DNA from: Utricularia gibba
Taxonomy: Eukaryota > Streptophyta > Magnoliopsida > Lamiales > Lentibulariaceae
NCBI GenBank assembly: GCA_002189035.1
Contig: NEEC01000007.1
Coordinates: 372,001-436,000, forward strand
Direction: 5' to 3'
Length of the DNA stretch: 64,000 bases
The notes beneath the pieces are model-generated. The model was not told the origin of the DNA, made no database searches, and was given only the letters and a program-made list of their open reading frames with translations. The position numbers and the translations under genes were made by a program. Below are positions 26,548 through 39,721 of the stretch, in pieces (positions within the stretch are counted from its first letter, which is position 1; the number at the start of each line of letters is the position of its first letter).

Positions 26548-29500
26548 TCAGAGGAAGGACCAGTTCATGAACATGAATGCTAGGCAGTGATCTGAGTCAT
26601 CGTCGTTGAGAACCTTCCACGCGACGGCTTGTTCATACGACACCGGCCGGCCCATGCTCGACATGCAGACTCCGGCGGGGAGGTAGCCGAAACCCTGAAC
26701 GGAACAACATTAGTTGCAGATAAAATGGGAGAAGGATGAGAGGGGAGGCTTGAGAATTAGGCATTGCCTGCTGCATGATCTTGGGGAATTCTACATGGAG
26801 GATCTTCCGGCCAGCATCATCCAAAATCTTTTCAAGCATGATGTCTTGGAGAGCAACCAGTGTGGTCTCAAGCATGTCGAGGCCGGCCTGGTTCGCAAAG
26901 GTGAAAACTGCAGATGCCTGGTTTGCAAAACACAGTTGAAATGGATTTGAAACAGAAGAAGAAGTGGGAGAGATGACAGGCAGCAGTATTTGAAAACTAA
27001 CGTTCATCCTCATAGAGCAGCACATTATAGCATCACTGTGCCGCCAAAGCTGTTTCACTACGGCATCTCCGGCCAGGGATTTGCCTCTAAGAAGTTCAGC
27101 ACCCATGTGCATCCTGAACCACAATGAGGAGAGATTAAGACCAAAGGGAAATAAAAGGAAACAAGAGAAAAGGAAAAGCAGCAAAATTCCTGCCTATAGC
27201 TTCTGCAGATCCATTGTGTCAATGTAACAGCCTCCGGTGAACCAGGCAACGTTTTCGGCACGGAGTGGGAGCCAAGGGGAGATGTAGCTATCGCCATAGC
27301 AACTCTTTGCACAGAGCCAACTATATTTCTCACATACTGACGTGCCATCGCAGCCACACTATCCCGATACTGATTCTCGAAAGCAAACTGGAAGGCTATG
27401 GTGAGGACAGACCTGAGATTCTGACTGCTAGCATCAACTTGGCTGGCTGGACGGGCTCCAACTTGCCCAACGTCAAGTGCAGATGCCAAATCGAGAGTTC
27501 GTGTTATTGCTGGTCCATTCTGTGGATGAAGGGCGAATCATGTTGAGAGAAAAGCGGAAAAATGACTTTGTCATGAAAGATTTACGGTTACCGATTTGGG
27601 TTCCAGCGGGATGACACGAAAACCAGACGGCAGCAGAGGAGCTTCATCGCCGAATGATTCATCCATGGGAGCAAAGACGAGCTGGGAGCAGGACCCAGAA
27701 TCCAATTCATCCAGACCGCTGCATAGCTTCAGAAACAAAGCAGTATTTTTGGGAAAAGTTTTACACCGATGACCAGAAAGAAGGATAAGTGCATCGTTAT
27801 GACATCCATACCTGCAGCAAGTACACATCTCTCGACAATGAAATCTCCTCCGGAGAAAATGCATGGCCCCCCAGACGAATCACGTCCAAGCACTACAGAA
27901 ATATGCTCCATGAGCGTAGAGAGGACGAGCAAGACAAAAGAGATAGGAAACATAACAGTGCATCACTGTTTACCTCTTCATGTTCAAGTTGCTGCACAAG
28001 AGGCATAACGACTTGACTGCTCGGAAAAGCTCCAGACTTGGTGCAAGGGATGGCATACGGACTACCCTTAACAGAAGAAGCACAATACACATCTATCCCA
28101 TAGTCAGCCCACTCAGATCGATGCTCACGCAGGAAACGGACAATCAAAGCAGGGGCGACATTCTGCATATTTGGAGATGGACTATCAAGTCGCATCATCT
28201 GGTAGTGGAAATCCAAGTAAAAGTAAAAAAGACAAAAACCTGGAGAAGCATTGATGCCCGCGCACAAAGAACTCCACCAACTGTTGCAGGCATAGAAATA
28301 TTGTGGTAATGGGAGCAAAGAACTCTGTTCAAGGATGAATTGATCGCAATAGTTACATCTTCTACACCATCACTTCCGATCACGGCCCATCCATCATCAA
28401 CAAAGCCATTGATAGCATCATTGAAACCTCTAAAGTCATACTCAAAACACAGAAACCATTAGCAAATGTCAAAAAATCTGATTCTGAAGCAATAACTGCT
28501 CCTACCTGCACAATCTATGACTTAATGCCCTGATAACTGCAGGCTGGCGATTACCATTTCGCTGCATCTCGCCACTAGTCTCAAGAGCTATATGTCTTAA
28601 ATGGCGCAATGCCTGGAAGCACCAAATTATCAGTTCCATTGGGAACAAAGGCAAAACATACATTTAACATTACAGAACCTCCTGCTCACCACCATAGTCA
28701 TTTTCTGTGCAAGGATTTTGGAGGACTCGTAAAGGGGTCTTAAGACTTCAGGGACAGTGGATGCCTGCCCACAGATACAAGTAGAAATATAGAGTCCTCG
28801 TCTACGAGAAACAAAAGCCAAAAAAGATATAAAGTGAAAATTAATATACTCACATCGAAGTCAATGTGATCAACAATATGGATGATGGATCCCCCACCCT
28901 CACATGGTCTTACAAGGAACCCACTTGGCATCATTTCTGCTCTTACAAAGCAACCATTCAGTGGTCCAGTTGGACCACCAGTGGAAGATGTCAACGACCT
29001 CTCACAAACCTATAGAAATAAAAGGTCATTAAATAGAAGTACAATTAGCAGTACACAACTTCCAATCCCTCATTGATTCCTTAAAATTCCAGTGCTTTCA
29101 TTACTCCTTGATGTAAATTGGTGTAATCATAACAAAGAATCGTGCAGTTTCTTATGACTAGGCCTTCTATTTCATCTAGAAAATGAGGGGTTTTTTTATA
29201 CTTAAAGGCTGAATCTTTAATATTATATGGTGCAAAGTTGTGTGAAAGTATATGTCCTAAGCTTGGAGTTCACAGTATAACGAAGAACATTATCAAAAAA
29301 TTGAAGAAACGAGAGCAACAGCTTACCACAAGACTGCCATCATCCAAACTTGTAGTATATCTAAGTAACCAGAAGTCACGAGGAGAAGCCAATGTGGTTG
29401 GTGCATACATCTGAAAGTGAGAGTCAGTAGCAACCAACAGTACAGCTCCAAAGCATAAGTAATTTTGTCTAAAAAACCACACTAACTTGCATGTATACAA

Positions 29501-31084
29501 GCTCGATCGTTCCTCCATTGCCTGTCGGCATTGAACTAGCAACATCATGACAACGGCAATCAACAAACCATGAAATACGATCTTTGAGAACCTCAGCAAC
29601 CTGAATAAGCAATGAAACATAGTTACGCTCATGATATATTAAAAGGTATAACGATGCCTTTGTGATAACACATTATTCTTACCTTCATGGGTTCAAGGCT
29701 CACAAGACCGCAGGCTCTTGCTGCTACCCCTTTGGTGTTGCGGGACACAGCAACAATGCCAATGGAATCCGGACCAGGCTGTGCTCAAGGAAACATAAAA
29801 CTTCAAAATAAGCTCATCCAAAATAGATACAAAATTTAACTGACAGCACCTTCATCCCAATCATTTGCACCCAGTCAACAGCAGTTCCAGTTGCCTTACC
29901 AAGGAACTCTGCCAGCGTCTCCTCAGCAATTGCGAGTAAACTGAGTGTGAAGTGGTAGGCAGTTAGCAACAGAAATTATCGCCTTCTTTTGCATGAATTA
30001 CAGTTGACAATTACCCTGCTGGGCTGTTTGCATCCCTGTGAGGATGCTGAGGTGTTGGGTTCTGCTGCTGTGGTTGATCACTAATGACAACCGATTCACA
30101 GCTTGTATCAATAGTAGTCGTGCTGACCTGAGAGGCATGACAATCCACACAGTTCATTGAGATACCCTTAAAAAAGCAATGATGCTCTACCACTCAAAAC
30201 TTTCACTCACAGTGTGCAGCTGCTGACGCATGTAGCCATTTTCGTATACCAACTGAGAGACCTGCTTCTGGAGTCGGTCATTCTCCTCCATCAACAACTT
30301 ATTCATGGCTGTTAGCTTCCGGTTTACGGACTGAAGACGAGATGCTTCCTTTCTCTGTTTTTCACGACATCTACGAGCAAGAAATGATTATGTTTAGAAT
30401 CAAATAAATTAATTTTGAATTCTGCTTAAGTATGTGACATGGTATATTCATGGAAAATACGGCTAATCTCTACTAAAACAGCCAAGCACTATGAAAAATC
30501 CAGAAGAATCTTCTGAGGAGCATGTGAAATTTGCTATAACCAAGCGGCTAACTTTTCAGAGAGAGATTCCTGATAGAAACCCTCCTGTCGACAAAACTTT
30601 CTAAAGTTTAGATTTCCAAAGGAACAAAAATTTGGATGGATCTAGAAAAAAACTACAATCCAGTTATCCAACCCAGAAAAAAAAGCTGTAGTATAAAAAA
30701 AACCTACTCTACATTAAACAGTCATAGCTCAGAGAAGACGATTTTTTTTTTAATTTGGGTCAATAGATCCATCTTACAGTAAGGAGCTTTCATTTATGGA
30801 TGATTTGAAACATCTCTCTATGAATGAATGATTGATCTTTCGGGAAAGAAGATCCAAGACTTCAGAAATCCATACCTACGGTTCTGAAACCAAACTTTGA
30901 TCTGCTTGGGCTCAATGTTACCAAGAATAGGGCATTCTCTAATGAGCTGCTGTCTCTTCATAGAACTGGGCTTGGGACATTCCGCGTACACTCTTTCCAA
31001 CGCCTCCACCTGCTCAGGCGTATACCTTACATACTTGCTGTCCATAGCTTGATGCTTGCTCTCCCTGTGCATAGAAAGGGCCAT
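26548..31084 (-). CDS. HD-ZIP class III transcription factor, PHABULOSA/PHAVOLUTA type
   Basis: Eighteen exons, 844 residues: 30876-31084, 30211-30370, 30015-30127, 29850-29940, 29683-29778, 29487-29600, 29327-29410, 28854-29009, 28690-28764, 28506-28612, 28240-28429, 27974-28162, 27812-27892, 27592-27726, 27194-27519, 27002-27113, 26768-26917, 26548-26694. Order of domains: homeodomain (about 17-75, KQIKVWFQNRR), leucine zipper, START lipid-binding domain (starting near SPAGLLAIAEE), and the C-terminal MEKHLA domain ending in CLAFMFMNWSFL. Such factors specify the adaxial leaf side and vascular pattern. The stretch TSCESVV, DWVQMIGMKPGPDS and STGGPTGP favours PHB/PHV over REV or CNA. Regulation by miR165/166 is shown by the split site. 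Two introns (27114-27193 and 26695-26767) start with GC. No frame errors. Confidence 0.95.
29769..29859 (-). promoter_or_regulatory. miR165/166 target site split by an intron
   Basis: The spliced sequence TTGGGATGAAG|CCTGGTCCGG encodes IGMKPGP in the START domain and is complementary to miR165/166. Its 5' half lies at 29850-29860 and its 3' half at 29769-29778, so the site exists only after the intron 29779-29849 is removed. This matches known Arabidopsis PHB and PHV, whose dominant mutants disrupt this junction. Confidence 0.93.
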
Positions 31085-32029
31085 TCTACGAGCAGAAGAA
31101 CCCCACTACGCCGATTCTTCCATAGAAACGAAGCATCTTCAGTTGAATTGAGGGTGAACTCAGAGCACCGTGGCTCCTCTCATCGAGATGATTGGTACAT
31201 GAACCGGGTTTTCGTTTTCGTTACCTCGTCTCCTCAACCACTTGACGAGACTCGGGAGAGAGAGAGAGAGGGAAGAGCGTTGGGCAAGCGATTTATGGAT
31301 TGGCAGACAAATGAAAGAGCGGTCCACAGCACTGTGGATTGGTTGGTTATATCTTAAACGCCAATTTCAGAGAAAGCGATAAGTGGAAAGAGAAACAGAT
31401 CGAAATGGGGATCACGACGAAAAAGAAAAGCTATAGTTGTCGACACTCCACCACACCGCACCACCCACACAAGCCTTTTGACACACACAACACAGCTCCT
31501 GAAATCTTGAGAAGCAAACCAAAACCGGGTGGGGGAATGGACAAAAGGGGACTTCGATCTGGTCAAGAAACACAAAAAGCTCCTTTTGGGGCAATGCAAT
31601 TCAAAAAAGCACCTCTGTTAAAAAACCCATCAACAGCGTTGAGGGAACTGGCATTTTGGCGTAATCATTTTGAAGCATTTACAATACCCACACTCATTTG
31701 GCAACAAAGGGAAAGGCTTTCGCTCCCTTACGCACCATTGCTAAACAATGGAAGAAGGGAGGAGGCATTGACGAGCCATCAACCGGTGTAAAGGTGGGAA
31801 GCGAGTAAATAGAAGGCAGAGCGGGTACCTTTTTAGGGAGCAGACTTGGCAGGGCCATTTTCAGACAGCAGCCGCAGGCAATTATTGAGTTGTGCTCCAG
31901 GTCTACTGTAACTGTGCACTCTATTTTTTTTCAAAAAAGATTCACACTTAAAAGAAAAAAGAGGTGTATATTGTATTATACCAAGGCACACAGCAGAATC
32001 AGCAGTGCATGTGGTATCTATCTATGTAT
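31085..32029 (-). promoter_or_regulatory. HD-ZIP III leader and promoter region
   Basis: Upstream of the HD-ZIP III ATG and downstream of the cotransporter stop. A (GA)7 run at about 31256-31270 reads as a CT-rich tract in the transcribed leader; such GAGA-like tracts are common in developmental gene leaders. Chance open frames only. Confidence 0.45.
31256..31270. repeat. (GA)7 microsatellite in the HD-ZIP III upstream region
   Basis: Seven GA units, read as CT on the transcribed strand, about 170 bases upstream of the HD-ZIP III ATG, within the likely leader or core promoter. Confidence 0.85.
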
Positions 32030-35000
32030 CTATGTGAACAAGGTGACGACATCCCTACGGTATCCTCGGACAATCAAAAGCCGGGGAACATTTTCAACGA
32101 GCAGGTCCAGGTATTCCATGTAGAAATAAGCAGGATGGTTAGGTGGGGGAGGAGGAAGACTTACAAGAACTACTGCAGCCATTCTTGAGTGTTTCAGTAT
32201 GGTGGAGTTGAGCTTCAGGGTTGTGTGCAAGAACTTCTCCACTTTCTGCTTGTCCACTCTAACATTCGTCTTACTATCCTTTCCTACTGAACCTGCTCGT
32301 TCTTCTTCTTCTCCCTGACTCTTCATCCCAGCGAGGTAATCCGCAACTCTACTGTGTGCACTCTTGAAGGCTTCCACGGATTCGTCTGGTTGTTCCCATG
32401 ACTTCATTGAGATGATCACTACCTCGGCTTGCATGCGAAGATCGTACAAGAACTTCCTCACATCATTCCTGAGTCCCTCAGCGTCAGCATCTTCTTCTGC
32501 TATGCAGAAGACCTGAATCTTGCAAGTTTCAAAGCTTGCTTTCGTTAGGAGAAGCTGTGAGAGGAGCAGCATGAGGCCGCCATCTCGCACGATCCAGTAA
32601 AGATCAATGGTACCATACTGTGTTTGGTACTCATTAGGCCATTCATCAAGGCCCTTAACAATGACAACAGCCTTGTTTGCAACTATGCAGTCGTTTATGA
32701 TTCCCACGAATGTGGAAGGTATCTCCTTCAAATTCTCCCGACGCCATATTTCTGGATAGCGCATCACGACAATGTTGGGTTTCAGATTACCCAGTCCCAT
32801 GATCTGAACAATGGCACGGAACCCCTCGGACATGTTGGGAGCGATGACTATCTCGGCAACACCTTCACACCTTCTGTACTCAATGTAGGCACTGAGGGCG
32901 CTGCTGGCAACCTTTGCATCCTCAGCACATTCATGATAGTCTCCATCTAAGATTGACACGAATATTGACATTCCCCTTCCCTTCTTTTTCATGCAGTTGG
33001 CGAAGTCTGCAAGTTTGGGGTGGCAAGGAACATTCTCTGGTAACTTCCCCCATGGTCTACAAAATACTAGGGGGATTGGATACCAGTTCTTCGGATGCAC
33101 TTGGTTTGCTGCACTACAAGAATTACGATGAAAAGAATATGACAAACAAAAGAATCCTCAGAGCATGTGATGAAGTAACAGAAGATGGATGTCAAGATCA
33201 TTCAAACCTCCTAAAGATCGTATGCTACGGAGAGCGAGCTGAAAGTATGCACTCTTAAACCCATCTCCCCAGTCTCCATCTTTCCCTTTGAGACACACGT
33301 AGTAGTATATCAGGGTAGCCAATGCAAGAGATACCACAGTGAATGTCCAAGAAATCATGAACATGATCACTGCACAAAGAAAAATGTGGGTAGGAGGTAA
33401 GCTTTGAAGAATGCCTTTGTTCTGCACCAGTTTTTACACACAAGGTATGATTGATGAGCAAAAAAATCTCCTACAGTAAAACGTATAAAAAAAACAAGAA
33501 AAACACATTTGCGAGATGTAGAACTAACATATGCAAAGAAATGCTCCAAGAAGGGAAAGACTCCAATGGTGAAATTCCCATCGAGGGCGCCAGCTCGGTG
33601 CATCCAGAAGATCCAAAAGGAAACAAGACAAGTTTACACCCGCGTAGCACATTAGGAAAAACATTGTCACTGTGGGAGTAATAAGATCCAAATTGCCAAT
33701 AATAACGCATCCAGTGCAGAGGATTGCTGTGAACAAGGTAGCAGCATGAGGCTCACTCCCATCAGCGACTTTGAAGTAATTTAAAACTGGCAATATATCA
33801 TCATTTGCTATAGCAGCAAGAAGCCGAGGGGCACCGGTTAGGCTCTGCAGAGCGGCACCCAAGGTGGAGAGAATAATACCAATATAAATGATAGCAGGGA
33901 AAGGCCACGCAACAGTAGCAGTAAGTAACCTGTGGAGTTGCAGCAGTCAACCTCAAGAATGAAAGGGGTATAAGTTCATGTTATATACTAGCATATCAAA
34001 ATAGGGATGACCAAGAAAATGAGGACTGTTTTAACTATAATCCAGTTTCATGGTAAACACTTAAAACAAATCCACCAGACGCAGTCTACACAGGCTCACA
34101 ATACCTGTCTGTCAAAAGCTTCTGTCGTGTTGCAAGAGATCCGAAAATAACAACGGTAACAAAATATAGACCGGAAGTTGTCAAGGTTGCAGCTAAGGTA
34201 CCGATCGGAATAGAGCGCTGAGTGTCCTTCAATGAGGCTGATCGATTGGAACCTGCCATAATCCCTGTCACGGCAGGGAAAAATAGACCAACCAATGCAC
34301 TGAAAATGACCAAAGAGCCAGCAGTCAGAGTATATATGCAATCTTCAAAAAGTTGTGCTTTCATCTCCTGAATGAGCCTATATGCAAATTGGACATGCTT
34401 GGGAGGTCTTACTTGAAGTCCCAGTATATTTTCCCATAGGGATCTGGAATTCCAGCATCGTTAGTTGTTTGATAATCTGAAGCCCAGTTGTCTCTAAAGG
34501 ATTCCAAACTCAAACCCGTAACGCCAGCTGTGACAAAAACACAGATAACAGTCACAGAGATATACAGTATCACCTCTGAAACGAATAGTTTAATAAGTCT
34601 CAAGCAAATCCAAAAAATGCTGAACCTGTATCAACATTTTTATATAGTAGTTTATACAGAAGTAACATAATCTTGAAAAAACAGAATCTTAACTGAATAT
34701 TGCTGGTATTTTCGAAAGCGGAAACCTTTTTTAGAATGGCTGAAGCAGAAAGAGAAGAAACCATACCGGCTGGGTAGTCATTCCTTGCTGAAAATACCCC
34801 AATAAATATACAGAATAAAGAGATTACTACTGGAACAAGAAAAGCTGGTGCAACGCGATTGATCATTTTCACTCCACCAAATACCACGAAGCATAGAAGG
34901 ATTGTCACAATAATCCCATATACTTGCAAATCATGTAAACTCGGACTGCTGATTGATTCATGACTGGCATCTGTGCCGTTTACATTCACTAAAGACACTG

Positions 35001-36705
35001 CATCTGCAAGACCGGTGTTGTCATGAGGAGAGAAGGATTTAGATCAGAGAAAGTTCACCAAACATAAAAATTCTTTATCTTTGGAGTGACAAAAACTCCA
35101 CTGATATTTTGAAAGAAATCATTTTTTCGTTAGTCTACCTCTAAAGAGTCCAGCCTTCGGTACTGCATCCAAGAAAGTCTCCACAGCACCCAAGACATAA
35201 CTGTATTAAATAAAATAACACTCACTGATTGTCACAACTGCGAAATTATTATCAATTGGAGAAAAGCTCACAGCGCCCCAGCAACCGCATTCCCAAGAAA
35301 AAAGCAGAGTCCAATGCTAACCCCCACCTCAGGGCCGAGGGCACGCCCTATAAGATAATAAGGACCACCTCCCTGGCACAGGATTAGTTCTCAAATAAAC
35401 CTTAACCATGTATAGTGAAAAAAAATCATTGTAAACACCTCCCAGAAGGAGCATAAACATGAGGTAATGACAACTCTACCTTCATTGCACCATTAGTTGC
35501 AATGGCACTCAGTGAGATGGTAGTAAGAAATGTACATAAACCACAGAAGGCAACCAGCATTAGCGACTCTCCAATTCCAGCCATACCCACGATCCTTCAG
35601 TTTCAGAGGGTGCATCAGTAGCAATGAAACACAGCAGGTCGAAGTTTTGCAACTCACCAGGAGAATCTGATGTAGTATATTATCCCCATTATGTTCTGGA
35701 AGCAAGGAAGGAACACACCGGCTATTGTCCCCAGTTTGACTTCAGTCACCTACATGACGCACAAGCTTCCTTCAAAAGAGCCTTTTGAAAGAGTTTAAGC
35801 TCATGGAGTGCATTTTTATTTCACAGAAGACGATCTTTGTATGAAAAGGTTCACGTAACATGCTATGAGACCATGTATTTCATATTCAAAAGAAGTACTG
35901 AAGGGAAATAAGGGACACCCGAAGTGTTGAAGATAGATGGAAAGATGATGTACATGTGGCTTTGGAACCCCAACATTAATAGTTGCATCATCCCCATATC
36001 TAGGGCTGCCTGATGTTGGAAACTGATTAGCGGCCATTCTGTGACATGGACAAGGCTCAGGACAAAGTGCCTTAAAAAATATTAGTGAAACAAGTCAAAC
36101 AAGTTAGTAATTCACGTTTTCATTCATAAATGCAACAAATGAGCTTATTCTTTGTCAAGTTTTACGCTACTTTAACCAAACAAACCAGCTTTTTCCCTCA
36201 GAATCCCCTGCAAAAGGAATAGTTAAATTCTGTTATCCCTACCTTCTAAGACCCAGAATGTTGACCAGCGAATCAAAACCAAATAATTCCAACTTTGATT
36301 CAGAATGAGATCCATTTCCTCGACTGTTAGAACGTCGCCCATTTCCCCCGTCGGTAGCCAAATTTGCCGCCTTACTCTTCCTACGCAAGAAATATTATCA
36401 GACCTGGTCATGGTCATTGTGACATTTCGAAAAATAGTTTTGATCCGAAATCCAGAACTTCAAATTAAAAGAAGATATTATTTTTCCAAAATGTGCATGA
36501 TGATAAACAGTTACTCTTGGCGATCGGCAGAGGGTGCGGAAGAAGAAGTTGGGTTGCCGAGATCAATCGATGACATCTCAAGAACCGCACGATCATTGTC
36601 TTGGGCAAACACAGGCTTGTATTTTCTTCCTCCCAATGCTCTTCCCGGTGAAACCTGACGATCCGACGATTCTTCTAGCTCCACATCGCTGTCACCCGTC
36701 TCCAT
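32030..36705 (-). CDS. CCC1: Cation-chloride cotransporter (CCC1/HAP5)
   Basis: Thirteen exons, 990 residues: 36515-36705, 36243-36380, 35954-36038, 35658-35749, 35480-35594, 35272-35372, 35139-35200, 34767-35003, 34413-34527, 34105-34299, 33529-33929, 33208-33369, 32030-33108. After a polar N-terminus (LGGRKYKPV block) come about 12 membrane helices with family motifs ([46 protein letters not shown]). A long cytosolic C-terminal domain follows, nearly all in the last exon, ending [13 protein letters not shown] as in remembered Arabidopsis CCC1. It moves Na+, K+ and Cl- together across endomembranes and the plasma membrane and affects endomembrane pH and ion balance. All introns are GT-AG and all junctions are in frame, so this gene is a good internal standard for sequence quality. 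Confidence 0.96.
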
Positions 36706-37415
36706 TGCATTGACTTCAATTCACCAGCTTCTATTTCCGAAGATTTCCACAACGATCACATAACAAAAAGTGGGAAGTTTTTTGAATTGAAACCAAATAT
36801 CAAACGCCAAAGCCTTTTCCCCCATGAATTAAAGAACGACCATCAGGGAAAGAAAAAAATGAAGTTCTGGGTTCGCCATTGGCATCTACAACGGTCATCA
36901 AGGAAGAAGAAGCGTGGGTTTCACGGTTTCGTTTTTGCATGTGTATTCATTCCTGTCCGTAGCCGTTGGCGATTCTCCGCGAGGAATGAAGATGATGGAC
37001 TTCATTTGGGCCGGACAATTAATTGGGCTTATAATTAATACTTCATTAAATTACCCAGCCCAATTACACACAATTCATATTAAAATATTAAATTGATAAA
37101 TCATATTCATATGGTATATAGATTCTATTGTGAAGGCATATTACCATTACACTATACTTTCAATCGGTTTCAAAAATTCCATACCTTGTATTATCCTACA
37201 ACATAACGAACTGATTAATCACATCCTTCATATTTGCAACTTGATCTTGATAGGATGAACAAATTGATTGAAAAGGTGAAAATCTTCTTCTTTTTGCTGC
37301 TGTTGTTGAAGCATGGAGTCTGTGCTACAACTTGCAGACAGTGATCAGGTGAAAAGCAAACACAGAAAAGAAGTGAAGCAGCTAAGCTTTAGAATAAACA
37401 GTTGAGAAATCCTCT
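36706..37415. other. CCC1 leader and promoter, NPH3 gene 3' region
   Basis: Both neighbours are on the minus strand: this holds the CCC1 promoter and the 3' UTR of the NPH3-type gene. AT-rich in the middle, with no gene recognised. Confidence 0.4.
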
Positions 37416-39721
37416 CTAAGAAGTCAAGTTTCTGGTCTCCTTGCTTCTCCTATCTCTCCCTTTTTCACTTGTCCCGGTACTAACAGACTGCTCCTCCACA
37501 CTGCACATTTGCGACTTCAGCTTCAAACCGAGCTTCCTCGGCACACTCACCCACCTCATCGAATGGGAGCTCGATTTTCCGAGCTTCTCGATCTCCAGCC
37601 TCATGTTGGAGCATTCTTTCTCCAGCTCAGAGACCCTCAATCTCATGTTGTCCATACCAACTTTCAGAACCTCGTTTTCCCTCATGGCTGAAGTCCAGCC
37701 ACCTTCATTGGAGCCCATTACGCCGTTCCTCAGTTGCCGTGATTCATCAAGGTTCTCTGATACCAGGAAGCAACCTGCGATGGAGGTTCGGAGCTGAAGC
37801 TGCTCGAAGAAGAGGACCTGGACTACGACCCTTAGTGGGAGACGCTCATTTTGAGCTGCGTGTGTGCATGCTTCGAGGGAGAGTTTCTGGCAGTCCATTA
37901 GTCTGCAGAGCTGCTCCTTGTCTGATTCTACCAGCCAGGGATGTGACTGTTTTTCAAAGACAAGAGCTAGCTTTAGAACATGCACAGCAAAAGGATAGTT
38001 TTCAAGTGAAAATTTATAAGTTCTGATTCAATTTGCAGATGTACCTTCAAGTATATGTCGATAGCGCGGTAAAGGCCGTCATCAAGGGGGCGTGCATATT
38101 CTGGGACTGCTGCGGCAAGAGACTGAAACTTGGGGAGCTTCAGGTTGACATCAGGTGCAATCTCTGCAAGGTACCCATCAATGAGCTTGGCAACTGCAGT
38201 GATTCCCTCCATCAGTTGGGCATCCTCATCTAAACCAGGAGATCCATCATCCACAATCTGATCCATGGCCAAGAAATGTTCGAGAATTCGCTGCACACAG
38301 TCAACATCGTATAGGACCTCCATGGAATGAGAGAAACTAGGCATCAACAAGTCCTCAAGAGCTGCCTGATCGAGCTGCATTCCGATTCTTTTCTCCAGGC
38401 TGCATATGCACGTCGGTTTAGCTCGAAGAATCTTGGATGTTCGGAGCACACCAAATAGAAATTTTGTTGAAGCAATGCCCTTCTGCATAGGGAGCAAGTC
38501 TTCAATCTCTTCAAGGAGAAGCTTTTGTTCCTCTTCAGAGAGTATTGTTGCCGTTGATGTTCCCATTGTGAAGCGGTTGCTCGACTCGTTGCTACCCTTG
38601 CGACGGATCAAACCAGGCAGGTACCTTTTTGCATAACACATAAGTGAGCCTGCAATTATCTCCTGCTTGACACCTCGAGCTTCCATGGCAGAAATCAGCT
38701 TCTTGTAAGAAGAAAGATTGAGAGATGCTGCATCCTCATACCACCAATCCAGGCTCACATGTTTTGGCCGAGCCCCAGTGCTTATTCCATTCCACAACAC
38801 ACTTCCTCCGGGACTCTGCATCTGGCCAACATGTTCCACAACTGGCCAGCCAAAAAGATTTGGATCTGTACAAGCCTTCGCAGCCAAAGAGTCGATGCAT
38901 CGCTTTGGGATTTGAAGCTCTTCGGCAAAAGAAAGAATATCATCACAGGTCTGAAGTGCTCTCAGAGAATCTTTCCAGCTTCTAAGAACAATCTGATTGA
39001 GGAAGTTTTCAGTTTGAAAAATGAGGTTTCCCTCTCCATATTCTTCAGTCATCTCAAGCTGCTCAGCTGCACAGCGAAGATACACAACATTTGCAGCAGT
39101 GAGTTCAATTTTCACACCGTAGCAGAATTTGGCCACAAGCTCAAACGTTTTCTCTCCGCCAGGAACATCGGTCAGCTTGACACAACAGCCTTCTTCTGCC
39201 TCAGATGCCTCGGCAATGAGCCTTTCCATAACTCTGCTTCTTGAGAGCAATGGGAACTGAAGAACAAATGCGACATGAAATCGAAAAATTTTACAAAACA
39301 TAAGGATCTCTCTCCTTCATACAAATCAAGATCAAGAAAAATGCAATACCTTATGAAGATGGAATGACATTTCACAAACTTCTACGACCACATCGCTAGG
39401 AAGACCCGTTGTGCAGAACCTATACATAGAAGATGAGACCATAGCGTATTAGAAACAACAGTTTAGGCCGCAGAACAAGCAACAACACACCACATGGACG
39501 AACAAGAACCCATTTTTCATTCTCATATTCCTCTGGATATATACATTACAAATATTCAATAGGAGAGCTTCCAAGGATGTTGGTGAATCTCCCAAAAAGA
39601 ACAAGAACATTGGAAAACTCCGCAAAGTCGATAGGAGAAAAAGAAAAGGATGAAAAACAAACCAAGCTTGTCCTTTCCTCCGGAATGCATCAGATTTAGA
39701 TCCCAGCTTCATACAAGCCAT
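37416..39721 (-). CDS. BTB/POZ and NPH3 domain protein (At1g30440-like)
   Basis: Four exons, 39663-39721, 39350-39419, 38045-39256 and 37416-37946; 623 residues. It starts [20 protein letters not shown], then the BTB domain ([25 protein letters not shown]), the NPH3 domain ([31 protein letters not shown]) with the signature [13 protein letters not shown], and a C-terminal coiled coil ([18 protein letters not shown], then [11 protein letters not shown]). NPH3/RPT2 proteins are plasma-membrane-linked adaptors of CUL3 ubiquitin ligases and phototropin signalling; the role of this subgroup is less clear. All junctions are GT-AG and the first two introns interrupt the BTB domain as is usual for the family. 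Confidence 0.94.

Noticed and set aside
27789-27900. Apparent frame change in the HD-ZIP III gene near a G6 run
   Set aside because: With acceptor TGTAG before TGCTTGGACG the exon 27812-27892 reads in frame on both sides; the run is intact.
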